The notes beneath the pieces were generated by a model that made no database searches, was not told the origin of the DNA, and saw only the letters and a program-made list of their open reading frames with translations. 6,421 bases of DNA from an uncultured Collinsella sp. (lineage in GTDB: Bacteria > Actinomycetota > Coriobacteriia > Coriobacteriales > Coriobacteriaceae), in the NCBI GenBank assembly GCA_905208975.1, contig CAJLRE010000084.1, forward strand, positions 1 to 6,421. Reading direction: 5' to 3'. This document shows, one piece after another, positions 1 to 6,167 of this stretch (positions are counted from its first letter, which is position 1; each line of letters starts with the position of its first letter). Both the position numbers and the translations under genes were made by a program.

Positions 1-1355
1 ATGTTGCCCACGCCGGTCAGATACATGACCAAGCGCTCGAAGCCCAGACCGTAGCCGGCGTGCTTGCAGGAACCGTAGCGGCGCAGGTCAAGGTAGTACT
101 TGTACTGCTCGGGATTCATGCCCAGGTCCTTGATGCGGGCCTCGAGCAGATCCAGGCGCTCCTCGCGCTGGGAGCCGCCGATAATCTCGCCGATACCGGG
201 AACCAGGCAGTCGGCGGCGGCGACGGTCTTGCCGTCCTCGTTCATGCGCATGTAGAAGGCCTTGATCTCGGCCGGGTAGTCGGTCACGAAGGTCGGGCGC
301 TTAAAGTGCTCCTCGGTCAGGAAGCGCTCGTGCTCGGTCTGCAGGTCGATGCCCCAGCTCACGGGGTAGTCAAACTTGTGACCGGCGGCGACGACCTGCT
401 CCAGGATCTCGATGGCCTCGGTGTAGGTAACGCGGGCAAAGTCAGAGTTTGCCACGTGGTCCAGGCGCTCGATCAGGCCCTTGTCCACAAACTTGTTGAG
501 CATGTTGAGCTCATCGGGGCAGGTGGCCATAACGTCCTTGAGGACGTACTTGAGCATGGCCTCGGCGTTATCCATGTAGTCGTTCAGATCGGCAAAGGCC
601 ATCTCGGGCTCGATCATCCAAAACTCGGCGGCGTGGCGCGTGGTGTTGGAGTTTTCGGCGCGGAAGGTGGGGCCAAAGGTATACACGTCGCCAAAGGCCA
701 TGGCAAAGTTCTCGGCATTGAGCTGGCCGGACACGGTGAGGCTCGCATGCTTGCCAAAGAAGTCCTGGCTCCAGTCGACCTCGCCGGACTCGGTGAGGGG
801 CGGATTTTTGGGGTCGAGCGTGGTCACGCGGAACATCTCGCCGGCGCCCTCGCAGTCACTCGTGGTGATGATGGGGGTGTTGACGTAGACAAAGCCCTGC
901 TCCTGGAAGAAGCGGTGGATGGCTGCAGCCGCGACAGAGCGGATGCGGAACACGGCGCGGAACAGGTTGGTGCGCGGGCGCAGGTGCTGCTGGGTGCGCA
1001 GGAACTCGACGGTCGCGCGCTTCTTCTGCAGCGGGTAATCCGGGGCGCTGACGCCCTCGACCTCGATGGAAGTGGCAGAAAGCTCGAAAGGCTGGGGCGC
1101 ATCGGGCGTCAGCTTGACGGTGCCGGTGCAAATGAGTGCGGCCGAGACGTTCTGATGGGCGATCTCGTCGTAGTTGTCGAGCGCCTCGCGGTTCATGACG
1201 ACCTGCAGGTCGCGGAAGCAACTGCCGTCGTTGAGCGTAACAAAGCCAAAGTTTTTCATGTCGCGGACGGACTTGACCCAGCCGGCGACGGTGACGGTCT
1301 GGCCACCGAGCGACTCGGCGTGCGTATAGAGCTGCGCGATTTTGGTGCGGTTCAC
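1..1355 (-). CDS. asnS: Asparagine--tRNA ligase (class II AsnRS), 3' end cut by window edge
   Basis: Cytoplasmic enzyme that charges tRNA-Asn with asparagine using ATP. The minus strand reads open for 451 codons plus two bases from a GTG at 1355 to the window edge. The N-terminal OB-fold anticodon-binding domain is visible at about residues 20-105 (VTVAGWVKSVRDMKNFGFV). The class II catalytic core follows, with motif 2 at about 231-250 (FRAENSNTTRHAAEFWMIEP) and motif 3 at 434-441 (GYGLGFER), which holds the ATP-binding arginine. AsnRS-type rather than AspRS-type sequence is supported by the RAENSNTTRH stretch and the ending LVMYLTGVGN. Family members run to about 460-470 residues, so only about 15 residues are missing, normally of the IRDVIPFPR kind. 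The GTG start has GGGAGG four bases upstream; an in-frame ATG at 1367 has no ribosome site of its own. It follows the PTS gene on the same strand, but a terminator lies between them. Confidence 0.96.
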   Translation of the reverse strand, partial: MNRTKIAQLYTHAESLGGQTVTVAGWVKSVRDMKNFGFVTLNDGSCFRDLQVVMNREALDNYDEIAHQNVSAALICTGTVKLTPDAPQPFELSATSIEVEGVSAPDYPLQKKRATVEFLRTQQHLRPRTNLFRAVFRIRSVAAAAIHRFFQEQGFVYVNTPIITTSDCEGAGEMFRVTTLDPKNPPLTESGEVDWSQDFFGKHASLTVSGQLNAENFAMAFGDVYTFGPTFRAENSNTTRHAAEFWMIEPEMAFADLNDYMDNAEAMLKYVLKDVMATCPDELNMLNKFVDKGLIERLDHVANSDFARVTYTEAIEILEQVVAAGHKFDYPVSWGIDLQTEHERFLTEEHFKRPTFVTDYPAEIKAFYMRMNEDGKTVAAADCLVPGIGEIIGGSQREERLDLLEARIKDLGMNPEQYKYYLDLRRYGSCKHAGYGLGFERLVMYLTGVGN

Positions 1356-1359
1356 GTAT

Positions 1360-1365
1360 CCTCCC
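1360..1365 (-). promoter_or_regulatory. Ribosome binding site that decides the asnS start
   Basis: The minus strand reads GGGAGG, then ATAC, then GTG (1355-1353). The purine box overlaps an in-frame ATG at 1367-1365, which would add four residues (MGGY). No Shine-Dalgarno-like sequence precedes that ATG, and AsnRS homologues usually begin close to the GTG, so GTG is the preferred start. The four-base spacing is on the short side. Confidence 0.65.
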
Positions 1366-1401
1366 ATAACGGTTGAATGATAGTTATCCATACAGTTCGA
1401 T

Positions 1402-1410
1402 ATTCTAGCA
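1402..1410 (-). promoter_or_regulatory. Candidate asnS promoter with extended -10 element
   Basis: On the minus strand, TGCTAGAAT fits an extended -10 (TGn followed by a TATAAT-like hexamer with one mismatch). It lies about 47 bases before the asnS GTG. No good -35 is seen at 16-18 bases (the sequence there is ATAGCC or TATAGC), which extended -10 promoters can tolerate. A promoter is expected here because the strong terminator at 1463-1502 should stop transcription from the PTS gene. Confidence 0.4.
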
Positions 1411-1462
1411 GCTCGGCTCATTTGGGCTATACAGACAAGGCATTGACGGGATGGTTTTCAAA

Positions 1463-1502
1463 CGAAAAGCGCCCACGGCCAAATGGTCGCGGGCGCTTTT
1501 CG
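1463..1502 (-). terminator. Strong rho-independent terminator after the PTS IIA gene
   Basis: A perfect 12-base inverted repeat, CGAAAAGCGCCC (1463-1474) and GGGCGCTTTTCG (1491-1502), encloses a second five-pair stem (1476-1480 with 1485-1489, one G-T pair) capped by AAAT. Only a single mismatch (1475/1490) separates the two stems. It lies 33 bases after the stop codon of the PTS gene. Because the arms carry AAAA and TTTT, the transcript ends in a U-rich arm followed by CGUUUG on the minus strand; the plus-strand transcript would look similar. No plus-strand gene ends here. Confidence 0.85.
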
Positions 1503-1535
1503 TGGTGTCTTTTGGCTGTGTAGCGCGGGACCTGG

Positions 1536-2099
1536 CTACTTGGTCTTGGCCACCAGCAGCGGGTCGCCCAGCTTGACAAGCGGGTTGCCGCCGATAAGCG
1601 TTCCGGACTCGCCGACATGGTCGATGCTCTTAAGGCGATCGAGCTCGGAGACGATGACGGTCACGATATCCTCGTGACCAGCGGCCTTAATGGCGTCGCG
1701 GTCGAAGCTGATGAGCGGCTGGCCCGCCTTGACCACATCGCCCATCTCGACAAAGCGGGCAAAACCCTTGCCATTCATTTCCACGGTGCCCAGGCCGACA
1801 TGGATGAACACGCGAAGACCGTCCTCGGTGATCATGCCGATGGAGTGGTTGGTGACGGTGGTGGCGCCGATGCGGCCGTTGGCGGGCGCATAGATGGTGC
1901 CGGTAATGGGCTCGATGCCATAGCCCTGGCCAAGCATGCCCGAGGCGATTGTCTCGTCGGGAACTTCGTCCAGGTTGACGAGCACGCCGTTGACGGGGGC
2001 GTAGATGACGCCTTCGCGGGTGGCGAAGCTTGCTGCGGGCGGAATGGACGCCTCGCCGGTCGAGGTGAAGGTGGACTTAAGCGAATCGAGCAGACCCAT
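1536..2099 (-). CDS. Stand-alone PTS glucose-family enzyme IIA (EIIA-Glc/Crr-like)
   Basis: Phosphocarrier of the sugar phosphotransferase system. It takes phosphate from HPr and passes it to a membrane IIB/IIC permease; in many bacteria this family also signals carbon status. The 187-residue product is a single PTS EIIA type 1 domain: APVNGVLVNLDEVPD (34-48), then TNHSIG with His85, then VFIHVGLGTVEMNGKGF with His100. These match the two active-site histidines of E. coli Crr (His75 and the phosphorylated His90). It begins MGLLDSLKS, much like Crr (MGLFDKLKS), and is soluble, with no IIB or IIC domain. At 187 residues it is slightly longer than Crr (169), mainly near the N-terminus. The ATG at 2099 has GGAGG five bases upstream; a 27-codon extension to 2180 lacks this support. 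It is followed by a strong terminator and preceded by a LacI-like operator. The permease partner is outside the window. Confidence 0.93.
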   Translation of the reverse strand: MGLLDSLKSTFTSTGEASIPPAASFATREGVIYAPVNGVLVNLDEVPDETIASGMLGQGYGIEPITGTIYAPANGRIGATTVTNHSIGMITEDGLRVFIHVGLGTVEMNGKGFARFVEMGDVVKAGQPLISFDRDAIKAAGHEDIVTVIVSELDRLKSIDHVGESGTLIGGNPLVKLGDPLLVAKTK

Positions 2100-2145
2100 A
2101 GTTGCCTCCAACTTAAATAGGCGCATATCGCGCGTTTGGTTTGCC

Positions 2146-2157
2146 GGAAACGTTTCA
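2146..2157 (-). promoter_or_regulatory. LacI/Cra-type operator upstream of the PTS IIA gene
   Basis: The minus strand reads TGAAACGTTTCC, containing the perfect ten-base palindrome GAAACGTTTC (2147-2156). It matches 11 of 12 bases of TGAAACGTTTCA, a site typical of LacI-family regulators such as Cra/FruR. It lies 47-58 bases upstream of the IIA start codon, close to where RNA polymerase would bind, so repression is the simplest reading. It is one base too compact for the classic CcpA cre spacing. The regulator's identity is unknown. Confidence 0.5.
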
Positions 2158-2180
2158 TATGTGTTTCGCGGCTTGGTCAA
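2154..2180 (-). promoter_or_regulatory. Weak candidate promoter for the PTS IIA gene
   Basis: On the minus strand TTGACC (2180-2175) is a good -35 hexamer. The best -10 nearby is TATGAA (2159-2154) with a short 15-base spacer; at 17 bases only TGAAAC is found. Either choice overlaps the palindromic operator. The overlap fits a repressor-controlled promoter, but the -10 is poor, so this is tentative. Confidence 0.3.
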
Positions 2181-2227
2181 CGCCCCTATTCTACGCTGCT
2201 CAACGATGGTCCTGAGCTGGGATTATG

Positions 2228-2237
2228 TGATATATCA
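2228..2237. repeat. Short AT-rich palindrome in the divergent intergenic region
   Basis: TGATATATCA is a perfect ten-base palindrome about 105 bases before the esterase start codon. It could be an operator half of the divergent region, but a palindrome of this length in AT-rich DNA can arise by chance. I saw no convincing -35/-10 pair for the esterase beside it. The rest of 2200-2341 shows nothing I can name apart from the esterase ribosome site. Confidence 0.25.
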
Positions 2238-2341
2238 GTTGATGGGAATCTTATTGCGGGAGCGTTTCTGCACCGTGGGTCCAACTGGGGTACGCTTGAA
2301 GGCGAAAATGAGTGCGCACGAATCGCGCGAAGGGAGCACAT

Positions 2342-3241
2342 ATGATTGTCGAGAACCATGCGCTGTGGGGCGAGGAGCCGACCGAGGAATATCCGGCGAC
2401 GTTTACGTATTTGGGTGCCGAGCCGCTGCCCGATAAACCGAATGGCCGCCGTCCTGCCGTGATTATCTGCGGCGGAGGTGCGTTTACGCATATCGCTCCG
2501 CATGAGCAGGATCCCGTGGCGTTTGCGTTTTTGGATCACGGCTACCAGGCCTTTGTGCTCAACTATGTCACGAGTTCTACGGGTGACGTGAGCTTTCCGC
2601 ACCCCCAGGCAGATCTTGCCAAGATGGTCGCCACGGTGCGTGCGAATGCCGACGAGTGGCATGTCGATCCCAAGCGCGTGTGCGTCGTGGGCTTTTCTGC
2701 GGGCGGCATGATCTGTGCCTCGCTGGCAACGCAGTGGAAGACCGGCCCCTTCGCGGCACTTGCCGGGGCGCGTCCGGACGACATCCGTCCCGATGCCGTG
2801 GTGCTGGGCTATCCGCTGCTCGACTTTGCCTATGTGCGCGACATGCAGACGCGCGATCCGCGCATTGACTTGCGTGTGCCCAAGACGGGCGGTAAGACGG
2901 GGCGCGATTTGCTCAACGACTATCTGTCGATGGTGACGGGCGGCGAGGCGACCGACGAGCACTTGGCCGATATCTGCCCTACCACGCATGTTTCGCGTCA
3001 GATGCCGCCGACCTTTGTGTGGGGCGTGTCCGACGACAAGACGGCGCCGATCGCGCAGGTCTATCCCTTTGCGCAGCGCATGGCCGAGGAGGGCGTCGCT
3101 TGCGAGATGCACGTCTTTGACCAGGGCGGTCACGGCCTTTCACTCGGCAACGCCAACACCGCGGTCGACAACGAGGACAAGCAGGTTTCCGTCCGTCCCT
3201 GGATCCGCCTGGCCTTCCGCTTCCTGGAGCGTCATATGTAA
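2342..3241 (+). CDS. Alpha/beta-hydrolase esterase (Aes/BD-FAE-like carboxylesterase)
   Basis: Probable cytoplasmic serine esterase that hydrolyses short acyl or acetyl esters; no signal peptide or membrane segment is visible. The 299-residue product has the family layout: an oxyanion-hole loop CGGGAF (43-48, in place of the usual HGGGF), the nucleophile elbow GFSAGG with Ser119 (117-122), an acid at Asp231 or Asp232 in WGVSDDKTAP, and the catalytic histidine His264 in DQGGHGLSL. The intervening PHPQADLAKMVATVRANADEW and DPKRVCVVGFSAGG segments are typical of the esterase/lipase group near acetyl xylan and feruloyl esterases. The true substrate cannot be read from sequence. The ATG at 2342 has GGGAG five bases upstream; an in-frame GTG at 2312 is less well supported. 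It is divergent from the PTS gene and followed after 47 bases by a small gene on the same strand, with no terminator visible between them. Confidence 0.88.
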   Translation: MIVENHALWGEEPTEEYPATFTYLGAEPLPDKPNGRRPAVIICGGGAFTHIAPHEQDPVAFAFLDHGYQAFVLNYVTSSTGDVSFPHPQADLAKMVATVRANADEWHVDPKRVCVVGFSAGGMICASLATQWKTGPFAALAGARPDDIRPDAVVLGYPLLDFAYVRDMQTRDPRIDLRVPKTGGKTGRDLLNDYLSMVTGGEATDEHLADICPTTHVSRQMPPTFVWGVSDDKTAPIAQVYPFAQRMAEEGVACEMHVFDQGGHGLSLGNANTAVDNEDKQVSVRPWIRLAFRFLERHM

Positions 3242-3288
3242 AAGTAGACTATTTACCCATTTCAAAAAGCCTGCTCAGAGGAGGAACC

Positions 3289-3609
3289 ATGCTTGAGGGT
3301 ACGTATGCGGTTTCGGCCCAGACGCCGGTGGGGAGTAAACGCGGCGAGGTGACGTTTTCACACGGGGCGAACGGCGCGCTCAGGGCAGTACTAAACGTCA
3401 GGGGTCTCAATATCGCTCTCTCGAGCGCCCGCGCTGAGGGCGATTTTTTTGAGCTCTCGGGTACTATCTCCCACGTCTTGATGGGCAAAGTGCCCTTTAC
3501 ATGCACGGGGTCGGTCGAGGGTGATCGACTCATCGCTACCGCGCGGTCGGGTTCCGTTTCGATCTCGCTGAGCGGTATGCGCAAAGAGCTTTCGGGGCGC
3601 ACGGCATAA
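3289..3609 (+). CDS. Small unrecognised beta-rich protein, 106 residues
   Basis: I do not recognise a named family. The product is soluble, with no signal peptide or membrane segment. It shows alternating short hydrophobic strands and glycine turns: GTYAVSAQTPVGSKRGEVTF near the start, FELSGTISHVLMGKVPF in the middle, and CTGSVEGDRLIATA then SISLSG near the end. This suggests a small beta-barrel or lipocalin-like fold, possibly ligand binding; that is inference from pattern only. One cysteine (residue 72) is present. The ATG has a very strong ribosome site (AGAGGAGG four bases upstream), which argues that it is a real, well-translated gene. It sits 47 bases after the esterase with no terminator visible between, so the two may be co-transcribed. 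No terminator is seen after it either. Confidence 0.75.
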   Translation: MLEGTYAVSAQTPVGSKRGEVTFSHGANGALRAVLNVRGLNIALSSARAEGDFFELSGTISHVLMGKVPFTCTGSVEGDRLIATARSGSVSISLSGMRKELSGRTA

Positions 3610-3634
3610 AGTTTGCGCAGGTAAACATCGGTAT

Positions 3635-3667
3635 TTGACTTTATAAAATAGTTCAGAGCGCTATCAT
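3635..3667 (+). promoter_or_regulatory. Probable feoAB promoter region
   Basis: The 121-base gap before feoAB has an AT-rich island containing TTGACT (3635-3640), TATAAAAT (3642-3649) and TATCAT (3662-3667). TTGACT and TATCAT are 21 bases apart, wider than the usual 16-18, and no better pairing was found, so the exact elements are uncertain. The AT content stands out against the GC-rich surroundings, and a promoter is expected for an iron-regulated gene. Confidence 0.35.
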
Positions 3668-3682
3668 TTGTCGTTACGAGTT

Positions 3683-3716
3683 GGTTAGCCCCGGTAAACG
3701 GTTAGCCGCGTCTAAC
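3683..3716 (+). promoter_or_regulatory. Tandem GGTTAGCC repeat, candidate iron/manganese regulator site
   Basis: The eight-base word GGTTAGCC occurs twice, at 3683-3690 and 3700-3707, 17 bases start to start, between the AT-rich promoter island and the feoAB ribosome site. A reversed CTAAC (3712-3716) pairs with GTTAG of the second copy as an inverted repeat with a six-base gap. GGTTAGCC is the left half and centre of the DtxR/IdeR-type box (TTAGGTTAGCCTAACCTAA), whose regulators repress iron uptake genes when iron is plentiful. The right halves here do not match that consensus, so binding is inferred from word identity and context only. Confidence 0.45.
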
Positions 3717-3717
3717 G

Positions 3718-3723
3718 AAAGGA
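3718..3723 (+). promoter_or_regulatory. Ribosome binding site that decides the feoAB GTG start
   Basis: AAAGGA stands seven bases before the GTG at 3731. An ATG overlapping it at 3723 is out of frame and stops after three codons, so the GTG is the start. The FeoA domain begins directly with MKLDTLEIGK, as expected for a complete N-terminus. Confidence 0.7.
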
Positions 3724-3730
3724 TGAGCGC

Positions 3731-6091
3731 GTGAAGCTCGATACGCTCGAGATTGGAAAGGACGCCGTTGTCGCATCGGTGACATCTGACGATCAGGCAC
3801 TCCGACAGCATATTTTGGACATGGGCCTAACGCCGGGCACCGAAGTCACCATGATGAAGTACGCCCCCATGGGCGACCCGCTCGAGATTCGCCTGCGTGG
3901 CTACGAGTTGACGCTGCGCAAGGACGATGCCGCTCGCATCGAGCTCGTGGGTGTTCACGACACCGATACGGGTCCGCGCGCTAACGCCGCAATCGGCACG
4001 ACGGAGCACCCGGCACTCGGCGAGGGGACGTATTCGCCCCGTGCGGCAAAAACGGCCGTGCCCGAGGGTGCGCCGCTGCATTTCGCCCTTGCCGGCAACC
4101 AAAACTGCGGCAAGACTACGTTGTTCAACCAGCTGACGGGCTCCAACCAGCACGTCGGTAACTTTCCCGGCGTGACGGTCGACCGCAAGGACGGTACTAT
4201 CCGTAACCATCCCGAGGCGGGCGTTACCGACCTGCCCGGCATCTATTCGCTGTCGCCGTACACGGGCGAAGAGATCGTCAGCCGCCAATTCATCTTGGAT
4301 GAAAACCCCGACGCCATCATCGATATCATCGACGCCACCAACATCGAGCGTAACCTGTACCTGACGCTGCAGCTTATGGAGCTCGACCGCCCCATGGTCA
4401 TCGCGCTCAACATGATGGACGAGGTGACGGCCAACGGCGGCGCCGTGGACGTCAACCTGCTCGAGAGCCTGCTGGGCGTGCCCGTTGTCCCCATTAGCGC
4501 TGCCCGCAACGAGGGCATCGGCGAGCTGGTGGAGCACGCTCTGCACGTGGCGCGGTTCCGCGAGCGTCCCGGCCGCCTGGACTTTTGCGCGCCCGACGGT
4601 CCGGACGGCGGTGCACTGCATCGCTGCATCCACGGTATTGCCAACCTTATCGAGGACCACGCCGCGACGGCGCATATCCCGGTGCGTTTTGCAGCGACCA
4701 AGCTGGTCGAGGGCGACGAGCTGGTGACAAAGGCGCTTCACCTGGACCGCAACGAACTCGACGCCATCGAGCACATCATTACCCAGATGGAGGGCGAGGC
4801 GGGCACCGACCGCCTGTCCGCGTTGGCCGACATGCGCTTTACCTTTATCGGCGACGTGTGCGGACGCTGCGTGGTGAAGCCCCACGAGAGCCGCGAGCAC
4901 GTGCGCTCCGTCAAGATCGATCGCATCCTGACGGGTCGCTACACGGCCATTCCGGCGTTCCTGGTGATCATGGGCCTCGTCTTTTGGCTGACGTTCGGCG
5001 TGATCGGCGCGGCGTTGCAGGGCCTCATGGAGGACGGCATTGCTGCCATCATTGCTTCGGCCGACGCGGGCCTCAAGGCGTTTGGCACCAACGACGTGGT
5101 GCGTTCACTCGCGGTCGACGGCGTGCTCACGGGCGTGGGTAGCGTGCTGACCTTCCTGCCGATCATCGTCGTGCTCTTCTTGTTCCTCTCCATTCTGGAA
5201 GACTCGGGCTACATGGCGCGCGTGGCCTTTGTCATGGATAAGGTTCTGCGCCGCTTTGGCTTGTCGGGCCGCAGCTTCGTGCCCATGCTCGTCGGTTTTG
5301 GCTGCACCGTGCCGGCCATTATGTCGACCCGCACGCTGCCGTCCGAGCACGACCGCAAGATGACCGTCATGCTCACGCCGTTCATGAGCTGCTCGGCCAA
5401 ATTGCCGGTCTACGGTCTGCTGTGCGGGGCGTTTTTCCCGCAGGCGACAGTTCCCGCCATGGTCTCGCTCTATCTGATTGGCATTGCGGTCGGATGCATA
5501 GCGGCTTTGGTGCTCAACCGCACGGCATTTAAGGGCGACCCGGTGCCGTTTATCATGGAGCTCCCCAATTACCGCCTGCCGAGCGTTAAGACGACGGTGA
5601 TGCTGGCATGGGATAAGGCCAAGGACTTCATCACCAAGGCCTTCACCATTATCTTTGCCGCTACGGTGGTCATTTGGTTCCTTCAGACGTTCGACATCCG
5701 CTTTAATGTGGTCGCCGATCAGTCGCAAAGCCTGCTTGCGGGTCTCGGCAGCATCATCGCGCCGGTGCTGGCGCCGCTCGGCTTTGGCGACTGGCGTGCG
5801 TCGACGGCGCTCGTCACCGGACTAATCGCCAAGGAGAGTGTCATCTCGACCCTCACGGTGCTTCTGGGCGCAACCTCGCCCGCCGCACTGTCGACTATGT
5901 TCTCGCCGTTCACCGCCTATGTGTTCCTGGTCTTTACACTGCTGTACCCGCCCTGCGTGGCGGCCATCGGCGCCGTCAAGAGCGAGCTGGGCGCGCGCTA
6001 CGCCGTGGCCGTGTTCGCGTTCCAAGTGACGGTTGCCTGGATCGTGGCGTTTGTCGTGCATTCGGCAGGCATATTGCTGGGGTTGGCTTAG
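3731..6091 (+). CDS. feoB: Fused FeoA-FeoB ferrous iron transport protein
   Basis: Inner-membrane GTP-dependent Fe(II) importer of 786 residues with the small FeoA partner fused at its N-terminus. Residues 1-75 are an SH3-like FeoA domain (ILDMGLTPGTEVTMM, then LRGYELTLRKDDA). A variable linker (76-113) leads to the FeoB G domain: G1 GNQNCGKTT (122-130), G2 around Thr149 in GNFPGVTVD, G3 DLPG (167-170), G4 NMMD (227-230) and G5 SAA (256-258). A helical regulatory region follows to about 400. The membrane part starts near 406 and contains both Gate repeats: GRSFVPMLVGFGCTVPAIMSTR (513-534) with Cys525, FMSCSAKLPVYG (551-562) with Cys554, and the second gate around GLIAKESVISTL (697-708). About ten hydrophobic segments are seen. 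FeoB alone is usually 650-770 residues. No FeoC follows. The gene appears to be its own unit, with an AT-rich promoter region and repeats upstream and a hairpin downstream. Frame and core motifs look intact. Confidence 0.96.
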   Translation: MKLDTLEIGKDAVVASVTSDDQALRQHILDMGLTPGTEVTMMKYAPMGDPLEIRLRGYELTLRKDDAARIELVGVHDTDTGPRANAAIGTTEHPALGEGTYSPRAAKTAVPEGAPLHFALAGNQNCGKTTLFNQLTGSNQHVGNFPGVTVDRKDGTIRNHPEAGVTDLPGIYSLSPYTGEEIVSRQFILDENPDAIIDIIDATNIERNLYLTLQLMELDRPMVIALNMMDEVTANGGAVDVNLLESLLGVPVVPISAARNEGIGELVEHALHVARFRERPGRLDFCAPDGPDGGALHRCIHGIANLIEDHAATAHIPVRFAATKLVEGDELVTKALHLDRNELDAIEHIITQMEGEAGTDRLSALADMRFTFIGDVCGRCVVKPHESREHVRSVKIDRILTGRYTAIPAFLVIMGLVFWLTFGVIGAALQGLMEDGIAAIIASADAGLKAFGTNDVVRSLAVDGVLTGVGSVLTFLPIIVVLFLFLSILEDSGYMARVAFVMDKVLRRFGLSGRSFVPMLVGFGCTVPAIMSTRTLPSEHDRKMTVMLTPFMSCSAKLPVYGLLCGAFFPQATVPAMVSLYLIGIAVGCIAALVLNRTAFKGDPVPFIMELPNYRLPSVKTTVMLAWDKAKDFITKAFTIIFAATVVIWFLQTFDIRFNVVADQSQSLLAGLGSIIAPVLAPLGFGDWRASTALVTGLIAKESVISTLTVLLGATSPAALSTMFSPFTAYVFLVFTLLYPPCVAAIGAVKSELGARYAVAVFAFQVTVAWIVAFVVHSAGILLGLA

Positions 6092-6132
6092 CTATCTATT
6101 GACGGCGTAACCTCTGCGCATCGAGTTGATTT

Positions 6133-6167
6133 CGGCCTCGCATCTGTTGCTGACGGATGCGGGGCCG
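6133..6167 (+). terminator. Hairpin after feoAB, likely terminator with a poor T-tract
   Basis: A 13-pair stem (6133-6145 with 6155-6167, two G-T pairs) closes a nine-base loop (6146-6154), starting 41 bases after the feoAB stop codon. It is followed by TTGCTATATAAT rather than a run of T, so intrinsic termination may be weak or rho-assisted. Part of the stem and loop also serves as the upstream part of the next promoter. Confidence 0.55.

Noticed and set aside
60..1376. A 438-codon open frame on the plus strand opposite asnS
   Set aside because: It is the antisense shadow of a GC-rich gene. The product is a low-complexity mix of G, A, V, L, D and H with no recognisable domain, while the minus strand encodes clear AsnRS motifs.
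1356..1462. Possible T-box riboswitch before asnS
   Set aside because: The leader between the terminator and the start codon is only about 100 bases, and no T-box motif (AGGGUGGNACCGCG-like) or leader terminator is present.
2146..2159. Classic CcpA cre site
   Set aside because: The distance between TG and the central CG is one base shorter than in the cre consensus, so the Cra/LacI-type reading fits better.
2100..2180. Longer N-terminus for the PTS IIA protein (27 extra residues)
   Set aside because: The extension runs through the operator region and has no ribosome site; the internal ATG has GGAGG and begins like E. coli Crr.
2312..2341. Upstream GTG start for the esterase
   Set aside because: It would put the good ribosome site (GGGAG before 2342) inside the coding region and adds residues without family support.
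2186..3133. A 315-codon open frame on the minus strand opposite the esterase
   Set aside because: Rich in R, H, A and G with no domain, and it lies opposite a complete catalytic-triad hydrolase.
3595..3620. Terminator after the 106-residue gene
   Set aside because: Only a four-base GCGC repeat with a long loop is present, with no T-tract; too weak to call.
3827..4900. A 357-codon open frame on the minus strand inside feoAB
   Set aside because: Antisense shadow with composition-driven sequence and no ribosome site or family pattern; the plus strand carries all FeoB motifs.
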